Numbered from the stretch's first letter, positions 53,060-61,872 are shown. The stretch: DNA of 64,000 nucleotides from Rhodopirellula sp. (GCA_002689655.1 NZHC01000076.1:1-64000); one strand, 5' to 3'. Numbers and translations are program-made. Notes: a model not told the origin generated them from the letters alone.

Positions 53060-53541
53060 TCACGACAAGTTACCACCTTCGGGAAATCTCAGCCCTTTAT
53101 GTGCAGGCAACACGAGAGAAATCTTTATCACGAACCGACACTTCAAGTCAGGATCAAAAGCATTACCCGACCATTACGTAATGGCTCCGGTCTACCAGTG
53201 GTTATCGATTTCACAAACGCACAATTGGCAGACGCACGAATCTTATTTTTCTAAGCCAATTCACAGCTTGTACAAACGGCTTTCTATCCTGGCACGCAAG
53301 AATTCAATAATCCTTCAAACCAGAAGGACGACACCATCAAACTGCTCGTCACCAGCCAGGCACTCAAATCAATTACTGGAGAGCTATGGATTTTTTTCAC
53401 AAACAGCGTCCAAATATCAGCTTCAACTGTTCGATAAGCTTGGCGTTCAACACGACCTTGAACTCGTCCAGTTGCTGATGTGGATTGACCCTGCACTTCC
53501 ATGGCACGATTACTGTGCAATCTGAACCAAGGCCCGTCTAT
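53060..53541. other. 482-base convergent intergenic region, possible decayed coding sequence
   Basis: No intact gene is supported. One plus-strand frame starting near 53198 reads protein-like sequence ('VVIDFTNAQLADARILFF', later 'LLVTSQALKSITGELWIFF') but is broken by a TAA at 53252 and ends soon after. The intact 114-codon frame at 53181-53525 on the same strand is a different frame with poor composition. This may be a gene remnant or chance. Confidence 0.3.
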
Positions 53542-54453
53542 TTACATCCGGCTCAAAATATCGCGGACTTCGGCCCGCTGCGGCGGCATGAAATGGTTGA
53601 AGGGCTCGGCCATATGGTCACTGCAGACACCGTTAATTGAAAGAGCACACTTGGTTGCCTTGATGAATCGACTGGCATATTTACCAACACTGTAGATCTG
53701 CTGCAGTCGATTGACGCGCTGACTAAGTACTTCTACCTGCTGAGGGTTCTCCGCCATGGCTGCGTGATACAAATCGACGAATAGTTGCGGATAGATGTTT
53801 GCGCCACCGTTGACCCCGCCATCACCCCCCATGGCAATGGCTTCGGCGGTCAGATGCTCTGGTCCGATGAACATCGACCAATCTGGTCGAACCTCTTTCA
53901 AACTCAGCATCTGCTGAAAGTATTTCATATCGCCACTACTATCTTTGACACCAATAATCTTTTGGTGCTGAGCCAATGATCGTAGCGTATCAATTTCAAA
54001 CCAGACCTTTGTCAAACTGGGCATATTGTACAGCATCATCGGAAGCGGCACCTCTTCCACGATATCGGCGATGTACTGAATCAACTCTGTCTGGCCTGCC
54101 GGAAAATAATAGGGCGTCGAAAGAACAACCGCATCTGCTCCCGACTCTTTGGCAACCTCGGCTAGCTTCAGCGACTCAACAAGTGAGGTATCAGTGACAC
54201 CTACGAACACGGGCACCCGCTGAGCCACCGTCTCGCTAACTAGCTTTATGAACTCACGGCGCAACCGATAGCTGAGGCTCGGAGCCTCGCCAGTGGTTCC
54301 CAGAATGAACACTCCATGGACGCCTCCTTTGATGACATGTTCAAGCAATCTTTGCGTCCCGACGTGATCGATCTTGTCACGATCCGCCAACGGTGTGACC
54401 AGCGGAGGTACGATTCCGCGGTACAGCGGTTTGGCTGTTTGAAGAGTGGCCAT
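53542..54453 (-). CDS. DapA-like (dihydrodipicolinate synthase family) aldolase
   Basis: This is a 303-aa TIM-barrel lyase of the DHDPS/N-acetylneuraminate lyase family. The ATG at 54453 lies 8 bases after the stop of the upstream ATP-grasp gene; the alternative TTG at 54477 would overlap it. 'YRGIVPPLVTPL', 'GVFILGTTGEAPSLSYRLR' (the GTTGE substrate-binding loop), 'VVLSTPYYFPAGQTELIQYIADIV', 'LYNMPS' with the catalytic Tyr and 'IIGVKDSSGDM' with the Schiff-base Lys are all present. Members condense or cleave pyruvate-containing compounds. The family is broad, so lysine synthesis is only one option; its place in a peptide-ligase operon hints at making or breaking an unusual amino acid. Confidence 0.92.
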   Translation of the reverse strand: MATLQTAKPLYRGIVPPLVTPLADRDKIDHVGTQRLLEHVIKGGVHGVFILGTTGEAPSLSYRLRREFIKLVSETVAQRVPVFVGVTDTSLVESLKLAEVAKESGADAVVLSTPYYFPAGQTELIQYIADIVEEVPLPMMLYNMPSLTKVWFEIDTLRSLAQHQKIIGVKDSSGDMKYFQQMLSLKEVRPDWSMFIGPEHLTAEAIAMGGDGGVNGGANIYPQLFVDLYHAAMAENPQQVEVLSQRVNRLQQIYSVGKYASRFIKATKCALSINGVCSDHMAEPFNHFMPPQRAEVRDILSRM

Positions 54454-54461
54454 GCTTTTTT

Positions 54462-55490
54462 TCAAACCGTCATCCAAGCAGCTTTATAGTTCAGACCAAG
54501 GTTGAGAATTCGCTGTAGAAGTGCCTCGTAGCTAATCCCAACCGACTCAGCTGATTCCGCGAGATCTTCACCGAACTCAATATTGGGATTTGCATTTGCT
54601 TCAATGACATAGATCTCTCCCTTTTCTGTCATCCGCAAATCCATCCGTCCGTAGCCACTCATACTGAGTGCTCGGTAAACCCTTTTGCAGAGCTTTGAGA
54701 TGCGATCTTGTGTCGCTTCATCGAGATCCTTTGCAGCATGCGTCGTGATCTGGTGCTTCTCCTGATACTTGCGATCCCACTTGACTCGACTGGTAGCAAT
54801 GCGAGCAAGATCATCAGGCATACTACCAAAACTCATCTCCCAAGCAGGAAACGTCCGCAGTCGAGTATTACCCAACACACCCACGTACAGTTCCCGTCCT
54901 TCGATGTACTGCTCTGCTATCGCATCATCATTCGTTTTCTCATGAATGAACTTGACCCTCTCCGCCAAAGCTTCATCGGTGTGCACGATTGACGCTTGTG
55001 CGATCCCATAGGACGCGTCCTCGACAGTCGATTTCACAAACAGGGGAAACGACAATTTTTTCGGCCGATGAACCGTCCGCCCAATCGGAAAAACAGTGAA
55101 CCGTGGCGTGGGGATTCGATGGTAAGTCAGAACCTTCTTGGACAAAGCCTTATCTTTGGTCAAGAGTAAACCACGTGGATTACAGCCCGTGTAAGGCTGT
55201 TGCATGAGTTCCAGGTAACTGATCACTGCAAAGTCGTAAGTCACTACCCCGTGAAATTCCTCGAGCATCATAAATGTGATATTCGGTTGAAAATCTCGCA
55301 ACGCCTCCCGGATCGGTGCCAGATCATCATAGACTCCCAAAGGCAAAACTTGGTGCCCCAAGCGGCGCAGCGTCTCACAAACATCAAACTCTGCTTTCCA
55401 TGGGTCCATCTCGGCTTCTGAAACGCCATCAAGACTTTGAGGCGGCACATGGCCATCACGTACCAGCACCAGAACACGCAATTTGCTCAT
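54462..55490 (-). CDS. D-alanine-D-alanine ligase-like ATP-grasp enzyme
   Basis: This is a 342-aa ATP-grasp ligase from the ATG at 55490 (frame open to 55580 without family features). The N-terminal domain ('LRVLVLVRDGHVPP', 'EFDVCETLRRLGHQVLPLGVYDD', 'FMMLEEFHGVVTYDFAVISYLELMQQPYTGCNPRGLLLTKDK') follows Ddl topology. The ATP-grasp core has 'FPLFVKSTVEDASYGIAQASIV', 'AEQYIEGRELYVGVLGN' and 'GYGRMDLRMTEKGEIYVIEANANPNI' with the metal-binding Glu and Asn. True Ddl has 'HG..GED' near the N-terminus; here 'LEEFHGV' suggests related but altered first-substrate recognition. It probably forms an amide or peptide bond between unknown amino acids. It sits between a zinc peptidase gene (upstream) and a DapA-like gene (8 bases downstream). 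Confidence 0.88.
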   Translation of the reverse strand: MSKLRVLVLVRDGHVPPQSLDGVSEAEMDPWKAEFDVCETLRRLGHQVLPLGVYDDLAPIREALRDFQPNITFMMLEEFHGVVTYDFAVISYLELMQQPYTGCNPRGLLLTKDKALSKKVLTYHRIPTPRFTVFPIGRTVHRPKKLSFPLFVKSTVEDASYGIAQASIVHTDEALAERVKFIHEKTNDDAIAEQYIEGRELYVGVLGNTRLRTFPAWEMSFGSMPDDLARIATSRVKWDRKYQEKHQITTHAAKDLDEATQDRISKLCKRVYRALSMSGYGRMDLRMTEKGEIYVIEANANPNIEFGEDLAESAESVGISYEALLQRILNLGLNYKAAWMTV

Positions 55491-55613
55491 CGCTTGGCTC
55501 GGGGTTGGTGAGGATTGACTCGGTTCGTTGCAGAAGCGCATGAAAAAGCCAAGTTCAGGCATGATCCTGGCGAGCAACATTCCAACTGATATTCGTGACC
55601 AGTGCGAAAGAAG

Positions 55614-56636
55614 TTAAATGGCAAAGCGGTGCCGTCCCTCATGTATGAAACTCGTCGTCCGTACGGCGACCAAAATCATCGCATCACGCTTTGCATCCTC
55701 AGCAGATGCTCCCAACCGCAATTTAAGTTCACGACATCGCTGAATCATTTCCTGCACCACCTGATCAATCGTGTACGTGTACTCACCCGTCCAACGTGCG
55801 ACGGCGCGGCGCAATTCACCACGAACGCGCACCAAAAAAGCTGCAGCGGTTGGATTTCGCCGATGTGCAGGATCGCTCGAAAACAGTTTACGCAAATCGT
55901 TATCATAGATACTTGGAAAATCGAAACCGTATCGCTCCCGTTTGCGTTCGTAATGTGAGCGAAGCGTTTTTCGAATTTTTGAAATCGGTTCCGCTCTGGC
56001 TCGTGATTTGACATGAGCGTTTTTTCCATTAATCGACTTCATCAGATCATCGACCATATTCAGCTTATTGATCGCCGGCCAATTTCGATAACGAGTCCGC
56101 CACCGTGATCCTGGACGAAGCCAAACAGCGAACGTCTCTGCAAAATCTTCCAATGGATGTGCCTGAGCGTACCACATCTCGAGGTGCTGCACGAAGTTTC
56201 GACTGGAAGGCTTAGGTCGATAACAGTCTGGGTAAGGCTGAGAAGGCTTACCAAAGGCTTTCCGGTAGCGGACACGCCGTCTAAGACGATAGGCTGTGTC
56301 AATCGCGTGACCTGCCTCGTGCCTCAAGATTTTCATGCACCAAGCTTTGGTACCTCCCTCAACTTCCAGCAACTGCTTCCGCTCAAGACGCATCAACCTT
56401 GGGTGGGCCAGATAGAAGGGGATCGCGATCCCCGGAATCCCATCGGGTGAAAACCATTCATCACTCAACCAACAATGCGGTGAAAACTTGAGTCCGCGGT
56501 GTGCCAATTCGTGGTTAAGCTGTTGGATTCGGTCTTCCAGAGGAGTTCCACGAATCGTGAGCTTCAAATCGCAGATCCGCGCATCGAGCAACTCTTCGTC
56601 ACTCATCGAATTCAAATCTGTTTTTTTCGTCGACAT
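55614..56636 (-). CDS. putative zinc-binding metallopeptidase (Peptidase_Mx-like)
   Basis: This 340-aa protein has no signal peptide. A gluzincin-like site is visible: 'LRHEAGHAIDTAYRL' (His106, Glu107, His110) and 'HPLEDFAETFAVWL' with Glu163 and Glu167 as candidate third ligand, the combination seen in putative zinc-binding metallopeptidases (PF15887-like). The first 50 residues form a helical domain. The C-terminal half is very basic ('KSRARAEPISKIRKTLRSHYERKRERYG'). It is the first gene of a compact minus-strand cluster (gap of about 120 bases to the ATP-grasp gene) and is divergent from the MnmE-like gene. I infer that it processes a peptide made or used by the ligase. Confidence 0.75.
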   Translation of the reverse strand: MSTKKTDLNSMSDEELLDARICDLKLTIRGTPLEDRIQQLNHELAHRGLKFSPHCWLSDEWFSPDGIPGIAIPFYLAHPRLMRLERKQLLEVEGGTKAWCMKILRHEAGHAIDTAYRLRRRVRYRKAFGKPSQPYPDCYRPKPSSRNFVQHLEMWYAQAHPLEDFAETFAVWLRPGSRWRTRYRNWPAINKLNMVDDLMKSINGKNAHVKSRARAEPISKIRKTLRSHYERKRERYGFDFPSIYDNDLRKLFSSDPAHRRNPTAAAFLVRVRGELRRAVARWTGEYTYTIDQVVQEMIQRCRELKLRLGASAEDAKRDAMILVAVRTTSFIHEGRHRFAI

Positions 56637-56772
56637 ATTGCGATTGAAAAACTAAAAACTTGGGAACTACAGCCGAAGCGATCGCGACAGTTTATTCAAC
56701 AAACGACCAATGTCTTTACACAAAAACCACGAACTGGACAAAAGCATCTCATCGAAGAGAGGGAATCCCGTC

Positions 56773-57978
56773 ATGGGTGCACACATGCCTATGGCCTCAT
56801 TTACAAGATTAACTGGCCCCGGACGAAGTGCCATTGCTGTGCTGATGCTTCAGGGAGATGGTGCTGAGTCAATCATTCAACGCTGTTTTAAGCCGGCAAA
56901 TCACGTCCCATTCGAAGAGGGCCAGATCCGTTACGGGCTTTGGAGCGGGACTGAACTGAAGGCCACCGGAGACTCCAAAATACCAGCTCGATCCTTTGAG
57001 CAACCTGCTGAATCCGTCGTAATCACACCCATGGCAGGCCAAACTTTTGAAATTCACTGCCACGGTGGACCTGCTGCTGTCGCTCGAATTGAGGCCGATA
57101 TGCGGGCCTGTTGTGCAACCTCTGCCTCAAAGACCAATGACTCAAAGTCGTCAAAACACTCGTGTCTGATCCGTGAAGCCGAATCAGTCTTGCTGAAATG
57201 CAATACTCCCAGAACCGCCGGAATTGCAATGGACCAAGTCCGGGGTGCCCTATTTGATTGGGCCAAAGAGTGGCAGACATCGATGAAGTCGACCAACATT
57301 CCAGAATTTCGTGCTGAGCTGGAACCCCTCCTCAGTGCGGCAGCCACCACTGTGAGATTGACTGAACCTTTTCGCGTGGTTCTTACCGGCCCACCCAATG
57401 TAGGCAAGAGCAGCCTCCTCAACGCGTTAGTTGGATTTGACCGCAGTATCACGCTCGACATGGCTGGAACCACCCGGGATGTCCTGCATGCTAACACGGT
57501 CATCGCTGGGCTACCCATCCAATTCAGTGATACTGCCGGAATCCGTGACCACGCAGCCGTAGAGACGATCGAACGAGAAGGTATACGACAAGCTCAACTC
57601 GCTGCTGGCAAGGCCGACCTGTTGCTGCTCGTTCGCCAACCACTACCCAAGGGTGGCTACAGTAAAATGGAATCGCCATCACTTGAAATACCACAAATTC
57701 GCGTATTGAACAAAATCGATCAACAACTCGGGTCTCCCCAACTGACAGATCATCTGGACGACCAATTTGATGTCGGCACAAATGCTTTGACTGGTGAAGG
57801 CTTGGCGGAATTGATGGTTACAATTGGCGCACGGCTTGGCAAGAACCTGCCTGATGCTGGTAAACCGGCACTGCTCAACGAGCGGCAATGGAAAATCATG
57901 AATCAAAGCTCACTTGCGAATTCATCAGAACAGATATCCGAGCTTCTGGGAAACTTGATTGGTCACGACGATGGATAA
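56773..57978 (+). CDS. MnmE/TrmE-like GTPase lacking the C-terminal CxGK motif
   Basis: This is a 401-aa GTPase. The ATG at 56773 has AGAGGG about 9 bases upstream; the frame from 56710 is weaker. The N-terminal region keeps MnmE-like 'GPGRSAIAVLML' and 'FEIHCHGGPAAVARIEADM', a degenerate version of the folate-binding domain. The G domain has G1 'TGPPNVGKSSLLNAL' (about 204-218), G2 'AGTTRDV', G3 'DTAGIRD' and G4 'NKID', typical of TrmE-type GTPases. The protein ends with a short helical region; the catalytic 'C[IVL]GK' C-terminus of MnmE is absent. Wobble-uridine modification is therefore doubtful. It may be a paralogue with another role, or the authentic MnmE may be elsewhere. It lies 6 bases before the asparaginase-like gene. 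Confidence 0.8.
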   Translation: MGAHMPMASFTRLTGPGRSAIAVLMLQGDGAESIIQRCFKPANHVPFEEGQIRYGLWSGTELKATGDSKIPARSFEQPAESVVITPMAGQTFEIHCHGGPAAVARIEADMRACCATSASKTNDSKSSKHSCLIREAESVLLKCNTPRTAGIAMDQVRGALFDWAKEWQTSMKSTNIPEFRAELEPLLSAAATTVRLTEPFRVVLTGPPNVGKSSLLNALVGFDRSITLDMAGTTRDVLHANTVIAGLPIQFSDTAGIRDHAAVETIEREGIRQAQLAAGKADLLLLVRQPLPKGGYSKMESPSLEIPQIRVLNKIDQQLGSPQLTDHLDDQFDVGTNALTGEGLAELMVTIGARLGKNLPDAGKPALLNERQWKIMNQSSLANSSEQISELLGNLIGHDDG

Positions 57979-57984
57979 AACAAC

Positions 57985-59373
57985 ATGATGCGAACACTTC
58001 TACTATCGACAACTTTTCTGGGATTCATTTTCATGCCGTTTCTTACAAGTTCCGGAGACGAAAAACCGAATTGGGCAATTGTGATCCATGGTGGTGCTGG
58101 CAGTGATCCACAAAAGTGGAATGATGCCAAAACCAAAATTCGAGAAGCGGGACTTCATCGTGCTTTGACAGCTGGTCGTGATGCTCTGGCAAAGGGCAGT
58201 AATGCACTGGATACCGTGGAACTGGTGATCCGTATCCTGGAAGATGATGCCGCTTTCAATGCAGGGCGAGGTGCGGTCCTTACCAAAGAAGGTAAAGTTG
58301 AATTGGATGCATCAATCATGGATGGGAAAACTCGTGCGTGCGGTGCGGTCGCAGGGGTGACGGCCACCAGAAATCCCATCAATCTGGCTCGTCTCGTGAT
58401 GACTGAAACACCGCACGTGCTGCTCGCTGGAAAAGGTGCAAATCAATTTGCTGAACAACAGGAAGTACCGCTCGTCTCACCTGATTACTTTCTAAGCAAG
58501 GCGAGATTCCCCGAAAGCAAACCGCACTTCGGAACTGTTGGATGTGCCGCCCTGGATTCGGATGGAAATCTGGCTGCGGGCACGAGTACCGGAGGTACTT
58601 CCAAAAAACTACCTGGTAGAGTCGGGGACTCGCCAATTGTTGGAGCTGGAACGTATGCGGCCAATGATACCTGCGCCGTATCTGGGACTGGCGTAGGCGA
58701 GGAGTACATCCGCAACTCAGTTGCCTATGACGTGGCCGCGCGAATGCGTTATGCCAACGAAAGTATCGAAGATGCCGTCACCGTCATCATGCAGAAAACT
58801 TTGCAAACTGGCGTGGGTGGAATCATCGCGCTTTCCAAGGATGGAAAAATCGTCATGCAACACAACACCCCCGGGATGAGTTGCGGAGCCGCTGACAGCA
58901 CAGGAAGATTTGAAACTCACTTGATACTCAAGGACGGTGGTTCTCCACTGAGCAATGAACCCACAGATGCTACAAACCCATCCAGAACGCAAACCCAAAT
59001 CACGGACTTACTTCTGCAACAAGTGAAAGACTGGAACCAAGGCGATATCGATGCGTTCATGAAGCCCTACTGGAACAGTGATCAATTGACTTTTTCATCT
59101 GGAGGAAAAGTCACACGTGGGTATGCGAAAACATTACAAGGTTATAAAGAGCGATACCCCGATGCCAAAGCAATGGGAACGTTGGACTTCGAAAAACTTG
59201 AGTTCCAAGCACTAGGCAACGATGCCATGCAGGTGCTCGGCACATGGAAACTTGCCAGGGACAGCCAACCCATGGCAGGCCGCTTTACCTTGGTACTTCG
59301 CAAATTTCCTGAGGGTTGGAAGATCATCCATGACCATACCTCAAAAACACCGGAAGACGAGGTGCAGGAGTGA
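57985..59373 (+). CDS. secreted isoaspartyl peptidase/L-asparaginase fused to a DUF4440/SnoaL-like domain
   Basis: This 462-aa Ntn hydrolase opens with a signal peptide (1-24) and then 'WAIVIHGGAGSDP'. The autoproteolytic site is 'HFGTVGCAALDSDGNLAAGTSTGG', with cleavage expected between Gly183 and Thr184; Thr184 is the nucleophile. 'GRVGDSPIVGAGTYA' and 'CAVSGTGVGEEYIR' complete the family pattern. It hydrolyses asparagine or beta-aspartyl peptides. Residues about 335-460 form an extra domain ('QVKDWNQGDIDAFMKPYW', 'LTFSSGGKVTRGYAKTLQGYKERYP', 'GWKIIHDHTS') matching the DUF4440/SnoaL-like fold, an unusual fusion. The gene begins 6 bases after the MnmE-like gene, and its TGA overlaps the GTG of the pectate lyase gene. 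Confidence 0.92.
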   Translation: MMRTLLLSTTFLGFIFMPFLTSSGDEKPNWAIVIHGGAGSDPQKWNDAKTKIREAGLHRALTAGRDALAKGSNALDTVELVIRILEDDAAFNAGRGAVLTKEGKVELDASIMDGKTRACGAVAGVTATRNPINLARLVMTETPHVLLAGKGANQFAEQQEVPLVSPDYFLSKARFPESKPHFGTVGCAALDSDGNLAAGTSTGGTSKKLPGRVGDSPIVGAGTYAANDTCAVSGTGVGEEYIRNSVAYDVAARMRYANESIEDAVTVIMQKTLQTGVGGIIALSKDGKIVMQHNTPGMSCGAADSTGRFETHLILKDGGSPLSNEPTDATNPSRTQTQITDLLLQQVKDWNQGDIDAFMKPYWNSDQLTFSSGGKVTRGYAKTLQGYKERYPDAKAMGTLDFEKLEFQALGNDAMQVLGTWKLARDSQPMAGRFTLVLRKFPEGWKIIHDHTSKTPEDEVQE

Positions 59374-60893
59374 ACCGTTGCCATCGCACCCGTCAACACA
59401 CTGACCAGTCTCGGATACAACAGTGTCGGATCTCGTTGGCTTGCATCATTTTTTCAGTAGTCAACTTCTCGACAGCGCGCGGTGTGCAAAAGGATCCGCA
59501 ATTACTCCCCACGCGTCCGGTAGTCACAAAAGCTCTGCACCGTGCCGTCAGCTTTTTCAGAAACCATGCCTCGGCACACGGCGGTTATGTCTTCCAAATA
59601 AGTGCTGACCTCAGCAAAAGGGAAGGGGAAGGCAGGGTGACAGCGAACACTGCGTGGATTGAACCGCCTGGAACACCTGCTGTCGGCCTCGCATTCTTGC
59701 AAGCGTACCGCTTGTGCAAAGATCCCTTGCTTCTTGAAACTGCCAAAGAAACCGCCGAGGCCCTCCGGCAAGGGCAGTTGGAATCTGGAGGCTGGGACAA
59801 CCGCATCGAATTTGGCATAAAGGAACGAGCCAAATATGCGTATCGCACTGAAACTGAATCAAGACGCAAAGACAAACTTCGAAACACAACCACATTTGAC
59901 GACAATAAATCACAAGCAGCTATTCGGTTCCTGATGGAATTCGATGTCGAAATGGACTATGCCGATCAACCAGTCCACGAAGCAGTCCTGTATGCATTGA
60001 ACTCAGTACTCAAGTCCCAGTACCCCAACGGAGCATGGCCACAGCGATTCAGTAAGTTCCCCGATCCTGACCTTTATCCAGTAATGAAAGCCTCGATTCC
60101 TGAGCAATGGTCAAGAGAATATCCCGGGACAAGGTACAGTGATTTTTATACGCTGAATGACAATACAATCTGCGATTTGATCGACTTACTTCTTGATGCT
60201 GCGGATATTTATCAGTGTTCAGACTACCGGCGTGCTGCATGTCGAGGTGGGGACTTCCTGATCTTGGCACAGCTACCCAAACCCCAACCTGGATGGTCGC
60301 AACAGTACGACAAAAACATGCATCCCGCCTGGGCAAGAAAATTTGAGCCCCCTGCAATCACTGGCGGAGAATCGCAGCGAGTCATGCGGACGCTAATGCA
60401 TCTCTATCGCCGCACTTTGGGGCACGTTGAAGACGCTGAGCGTTTCCTTCAACCGCTGGACGCGGCAATCCCCTTTTATCAACGCTCCGAAATTGGAAAT
60501 GGAAAACTTGCACGCTTCTATGAGTTACACACAAATCGACCGCTATTCTTTACAAAACAATACAAGCTGACTTACTCCTCCGAGGACATGCCCACTCACT
60601 ACGCTTTTGTGGTCAGTTCAAAATTGAATTCCATTGAGAGAGAATTCGAAACGATTCGAACACGTTCGAAATCAGGCCCCCCGCGGTCAGCACCCAATAT
60701 CCTAAATAAACGCACAAAGGCTCTGGACACCAAAGTAGTGGCGATCCTGAATCAACTTGATGCCCGTGGTGCATGGGTGGAAACCGGAAGACTCCGATAC
60801 CATGGACCTGATGATGCAACGACACAAGTGATTCGTAGTGACACCTTTGTCAGTAACTTGATAAACCTCGCCACTTGGTTGGGAGCAGAATAA
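59370..60893 (+). CDS. secreted pectate lyase (PL10 family)
   Basis: This 507-aa enzyme cleaves polygalacturonate by beta-elimination. The GTG start at 59370 overlaps the previous stop (GTGA). The N-terminus has a basic lead and a hydrophobic stretch (about 21-33, 'ISLACIIFSVVNFS') compatible with export. The (alpha/alpha)-type PL10 core has 'HGGYVFQISADLSKREGEG', 'GTPAVGLAFLQAYRL', 'QYPNGAWPQRFS', 'YTLNDNTICDLIDLLLDA', 'QLPKPQPGWSQQYDKNMHPAWARKFEPPAITGGES' and 'RTLMHLYRRT', which match PF09492 pectate lyases. The last 80 residues are a separate less conserved part. Translational coupling with an asparaginase-like gene is odd and may be an accident of packing. A perfect AATTTTC-G-GAAAATT palindrome overlaps its stop codon (60892-60906). 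Confidence 0.88.
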   Translation: MNRCHRTRQHTDQSRIQQCRISLACIIFSVVNFSTARGVQKDPQLLPTRPVVTKALHRAVSFFRNHASAHGGYVFQISADLSKREGEGRVTANTAWIEPPGTPAVGLAFLQAYRLCKDPLLLETAKETAEALRQGQLESGGWDNRIEFGIKERAKYAYRTETESRRKDKLRNTTTFDDNKSQAAIRFLMEFDVEMDYADQPVHEAVLYALNSVLKSQYPNGAWPQRFSKFPDPDLYPVMKASIPEQWSREYPGTRYSDFYTLNDNTICDLIDLLLDAADIYQCSDYRRAACRGGDFLILAQLPKPQPGWSQQYDKNMHPAWARKFEPPAITGGESQRVMRTLMHLYRRTLGHVEDAERFLQPLDAAIPFYQRSEIGNGKLARFYELHTNRPLFFTKQYKLTYSSEDMPTHYAFVVSSKLNSIEREFETIRTRSKSGPPRSAPNILNKRTKALDTKVVAILNQLDARGAWVETGRLRYHGPDDATTQVIRSDTFVSNLINLATWLGAE

Positions 60894-60984
60894 TTTTCGG
60901 AAAATTCAATCGGCGAAAAAGCAATATTTTACAATGCCAGTCGGTTACCCTACCTAATTTCAACTCGAGCTAATTGTTGAAAGT

Positions 60985-61581
60985 ATGGCTGATTCTTCAT
61001 CACACACACACGAGACACCGGAGATCCCTGACCCGGATCAACGTCTACCGATTGTGTTGGTAAGTAACCCTCACCCAGCCATTCTGCATCCTGATCGGTT
61101 ACTTGAAATCTGCGGTTTGCGTACTCAGCGGCGAAGTGGTCCCGGAGGACAACATCGAAACAAGACCAGCAGTGGAGCCTTCCTGCATTATCCGCCAACC
61201 AATACTACGGCAGAAGCCACCGAGAGAAGGAGTCAGTCCGACAACCGCAGGATCGCCTTGGAACGGCTACGGTTTCGCCTGGCCGTTGAAGTGCGCAGCC
61301 CATCTCCCATCGATGGGCATGAAATACCTTCCGAAGAAGATAAACTGAGAAAACAATACCAGCACCAGTCGCTGAAGATCAGTGATCGCAACAGTGATAA
61401 ACCCGCAGTACTGGCCTTACTTCTGAATGACTTACACGTGTGTGGTGGGCAACCCAGCGCGGTTGGACCTGTCTGGGCAACATCCACGAGTGCCCTTGTG
61501 CGTCTGATCAAATCACACCCCAGCGCATTCGTATTTCTGAACCAGATCCGGGAACACCACGGTCGTCCGCCGTTACGGTAA
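60985..61581 (+). CDS. peptide chain release factor-like protein (GGQ domain)
   Basis: This 198-aa protein has a class I release-factor catalytic domain without a codon-recognition domain. The GGQ loop is 'RRSGPGGQHRNKTSSGAFLHYPP' (Gly54-Gly55-Gln56), intact with the flanking 'RSGPGGQ.RNK' context that drives peptidyl-tRNA hydrolysis. Unlike ArfB, the C-terminus lacks an obvious basic tail for the mRNA channel and instead has a globular alpha/beta part ('KPAVLALLLNDLHVCGGQPSAVGPVWATSTSALVRLIKSHPSAFVFLNQIREHHG'). Similar short RF-like proteins occur in planctomycetes and may rescue stalled ribosomes. It stands 92 bases after the pectate lyase gene, with its own likely promoter unclear. Confidence 0.85.
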   Translation: MADSSSHTHETPEIPDPDQRLPIVLVSNPHPAILHPDRLLEICGLRTQRRSGPGGQHRNKTSSGAFLHYPPTNTTAEATERRSQSDNRRIALERLRFRLAVEVRSPSPIDGHEIPSEEDKLRKQYQHQSLKISDRNSDKPAVLALLLNDLHVCGGQPSAVGPVWATSTSALVRLIKSHPSAFVFLNQIREHHGRPPLR

Positions 61582-61872
61582 GGCCACTTGAATGTGCATC
61601 CCGCAGGCAAGCTTGATTTTGTGAAGCCCACGCAGCGGATGAGCCAGTGCCTCGAAAACGCAGCTTGAAATACTTTCCAATGATATTGATTCTGTTTAGT
61701 CAACAGAAATGCACAACCATGTGATTTACGATCTCATTTAGGCTAAACTGTTGTTAATTCGTACACTTCGAGCGTGCCGAGCCTTGCATGATTAGCAGAG
61801 CTGCACAGTCGATCACTTCCCACCCAAAAACCCTCGGCTCGAATAGTCGACTGAATCCTAACGAGGTCCTCT

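Noticed and set aside
53181-53525. 114-codon plus-strand open frame in the FG-GAP/DapA gap
   Set aside because: No ribosome site, no family look, and a different frame of the same DNA reads more like protein; treated as noncoding or remnant.
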